Source: an uncultured Eubacteriales bacterium (GTDB lineage: Bacteria > Bacillota > Clostridia > Oscillospirales > Ruminococcaceae). From it: a DNA stretch of 7,462 nucleotides. This document shows positions 6,610 to 7,462 of this stretch, piece after piece. A program made the position numbers and the translations under genes. Numbering within the stretch: position 1 is the stretch's first letter; each line of letters opens with the position of its first letter. The stretch spans positions 1 to 7,462 of the forward strand of contig CAUHFD010000150.1 in the NCBI GenBank assembly GCA_959605275.1, in the 5' to 3' direction. The notes under the pieces were generated by a model that was not told the DNA's origin, did no database searches, and saw only the letters and a program-made list of their open reading frames with translations.

Positions 6610-6977
6610 ACAGTTTTGGCGGTTTGTTGATTACTCAGCGCCAAATTCCTTTCGTCCGTTTTTTATATCGTTTGCTTTTTCTTTCTGCCGAAACAGTGTT
6701 ATGTGGTAAAATAATCAGTGTTCTGTAAACATCTCTGAAAACATTACTTATTTTGGACAGTATAAAATCTTGTTATACAAATTGTAAAATCTTTTTTGTG
6801 AATATACTGTGGAAAAGTCTGTGGAAAGGGTGGAAAGCTAAAATTCGATTGTGCAAAACTCTGTGGAAAAAGTGGAAAACTCCATAAATACGCGCTGTCG
6901 ATTTGTGGAAAAACCTTTGCTGAATCAATCATACAATGAGTATATGCATTTTGGAATGTATAAAAAATTTATTTAAC
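6610..6977. other. AT-rich non-coding stretch with phased 9-mer array
   Basis: No credible gene on either strand. A 62-codon minus frame at 6744-6932 is a by-product of the repeats (repeated PFPQ-like peptides). The stretch should hold the promoter of the minus-strand gene pair, but I found only weak candidates, for example a TATAAA-like -10 with a poor -35. The right part holds the repeat array (see 6808-6912) and then an uninterrupted 18-bp A/T run at 6959-6976, next to the hairpin at 6978. Isolated near-matches to the same 9-mer occur at 6702-6710 (TGTGGTAAA) and 6797-6805 (TGTGAATAT). Confidence 0.6.
6808..6912 (-). repeat. Phased array of DnaA-box-like 9-mers (TTTTCCACA type)
   Basis: Seven same-orientation copies, read on the + strand: TGTGGAAAA 6808, TGTGGAAAG 6820, GGTGGAAAG 6829, TGTGCAAAA 6850, TGTGGAAAA 6862, AGTGGAAAA 6871, TGTGGAAAA 6904. 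On the minus strand four of them (6808, 6850, 6862, 6904) exactly fit the relaxed DnaA-box consensus TTWTNCACA. Starts fall into two exact series: 6808, 6829, 6850, 6871 every 21 bp, and 6820, 6862, 6904 every 42 bp, that is two and four helical turns. The segment 6850-6881 is an imperfect repeat of 6808-6839. The repeats are directly seen; the DnaA assignment is inference. Alternatives are an array for another DNA-binding protein such as an MraZ-type GTGGA reader, or plasmid-like iterons. Confidence 0.65.
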
Positions 6978-7024
6978 GCAAAAAACGGGCAGATTTTCTA
7001 AATGAAAATCTGCCCGTTTTTTGC
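6978..7024. terminator. Strong bidirectional hairpin terminator
   Basis: A perfect 21-bp stem (6978-6998 with 7004-7024) has a 5-nt loop. Its GC core CGGGCAGA is flanked by A6/T6 tracts, so each strand reads GC-stem then T6 (7017-7022 on +, 6985-6980 on -). No intact gene ends next to it. On the minus strand it lies about 60 bp past the broken reverse transcriptase frame; on the + strand nothing coding precedes it. Confidence 0.85.
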
Positions 7025-7083
7025 TGTTACAGACTCTATAATAAAAGTTGGGGTAACCAAATAGAGCCGGGAAAATAAGCATA

Positions 7084-7462
7084 TTATACGAGCAAAAAGG
7101 ATTGTGCGAGAAGGTCGCTTCCAACCATTATGATACAGTCGTCAGCATACCGTACAAAGTTGAGTCCTCCATCTTTCAACCCCTTATCCAGCTCATTGGG
7201 CATGATATTCGCAAGGAGCGGTGATATATTGTCTCCATGTGGGATTCCGATGCTCATCACCAATCATGAGCCCGCCGACAAGGAGCTTCCTCACGATGGA
7301 GATTACATCCCCCATCTTTGATAGTGCGACCAAAGATGGTCATCAGTTTGTCATGGTCTACAATATCGAAGAACTTTGCAAGGTCTATATCCGCTATCCA
7401 GTTATGTCCATCATTCGTCATCTCTAAAGCCTTGATGACTGCCAGTTGTGCGCATCTGTTCG
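7084..7462 (-). pseudogene. Group II intron reverse transcriptase/maturase remnant (ltrA-like)
   Basis: Three minus-strand frames in succession give one recognisable protein. Frame 1, from the window edge to about 7311: NRCAQLAVIKALEM, then IADIDLAKFFDIVDHDKLM and RTIKDG, the finger/palm part with the first catalytic Asp (DIDLAKFFD). Frame 2, about 7309-7253: DVISIVRKLLVGGLMIGDE. Frame 3, 7257-7084: IGIPHGDNISPLLANIM, then LNFVRYADDCIIMVGS with the YADD catalytic box. The first shift fits one extra G in a five-G run (7309-7313 on the minus strand); the second lies near 7250-7258. The usual PQG before the YADD region reads PHGD. Clear similarity stops after MVGS (about 7117) and the frame ends at 7084, so thumb, maturase X and DNA-binding/endonuclease domains are missing. 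No intron domain V was seen in 7025-7116. This is a dead, truncated element; its start lies outside the window. Confidence 0.9.

Noticed and set aside
6808..6880. MraZ operator
   Set aside because: MraZ sites are GTGG-type motifs repeating every 10 bp upstream of mraZ; here the spacing alternates 12 and 9 bp and no mraZ or rsmH is seen. Kept only as an alternative.
6808..6912. CRISPR array
   Set aside because: The repeats are 9-mers with spacers of 0-24 bp rather than 23-45 bp repeats with unique 30-40 bp spacers, and no cas gene is present.
6744..6932. 62-codon minus-strand frame as a gene
   Set aside because: Its PFPQ-like repeated peptides come from translating the DNA repeats; there is no ribosome site or protein-like composition.
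7025..7116. Group II intron domain V/VI at the remnant's 3' side
   Set aside because: I looked for a domain V hairpin of the GAGCCG...CGGTTC type and found none. A CCCGGCTCTATTTGG-like stretch (7057-7072, minus strand) could be an intron end but is not diagnostic.
7130..7427. Short + strand frames (7130-7321, 7221-7427) as genes
   Set aside because: They are antisense to the recognisable reverse transcriptase remnant and show no protein-like features.
6978..7462. Class C group II intron inserted after a terminator
   Set aside because: Class C introns sit downstream of the terminator hairpin in the intron's own direction; here the hairpin lies 3' of the remnant.

Overview
The window looks like chromosomal DNA of a low-to-mid GC Firmicute, most likely class Clostridia. 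The reasons are a T-box-controlled pheS-pheT operon, a PheS with the Firmicute-type four-cysteine insert, a citrate synthase with clostridial-style motifs (HAEHGGGNN, GIGHAVYTLSDPRA), strong purine-rich Shine-Dalgarno sites and U-tract terminators. The genus cannot be named from this sequence alone.

Layout, left to right. (1) 1-831, +: the 3' part of a citrate synthase gene whose start lies outside the window, followed by a 13-bp hairpin terminator. (2) 1013-1951, +: an unrecognised integral membrane protein with about eight transmembrane segments. (3) 1959-5788, +: a complete phenylalanyl-tRNA synthetase operon. It has a near-consensus promoter, a T-box leader with a UUC (Phe) specifier and a UGGU tRNA-end-binding bulge, an attenuator, pheS, pheT, and a 20-bp-stem terminator shared with the convergent genes. 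(4) 5809-6609, -: two small unrecognised membrane proteins (133 and 93 aa), probably co-transcribed. (5) 6610-6977: AT-rich non-coding DNA. It carries at least seven same-strand copies of a TGTGGAAAA-type 9-mer (TTTTCCACA on the minus strand, a DnaA-box form). Their spacing falls into two exact series of 21 bp and 42 bp, and an 18-bp pure A/T run lies close by. (6) 6978-7024: a perfect 21-bp hairpin terminator, apparently bidirectional. (7) 7084-7462, -: a decayed, frameshifted and truncated group II intron reverse transcriptase that runs off the right edge.

The best understood part is the Phe operon. Uncharged tRNA-Phe should bind the leader at both ends (anticodon to UUC, ACCA end to UGGU), block the attenuator and raise synthesis of both synthetase subunits. 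The least explained part is the helically phased repeat array at 6808-6912. It could be a DnaA-box cluster (replication control or an origin-like element), an array for another regulator, or a leftover of mobile DNA; the sequence alone does not decide between these.
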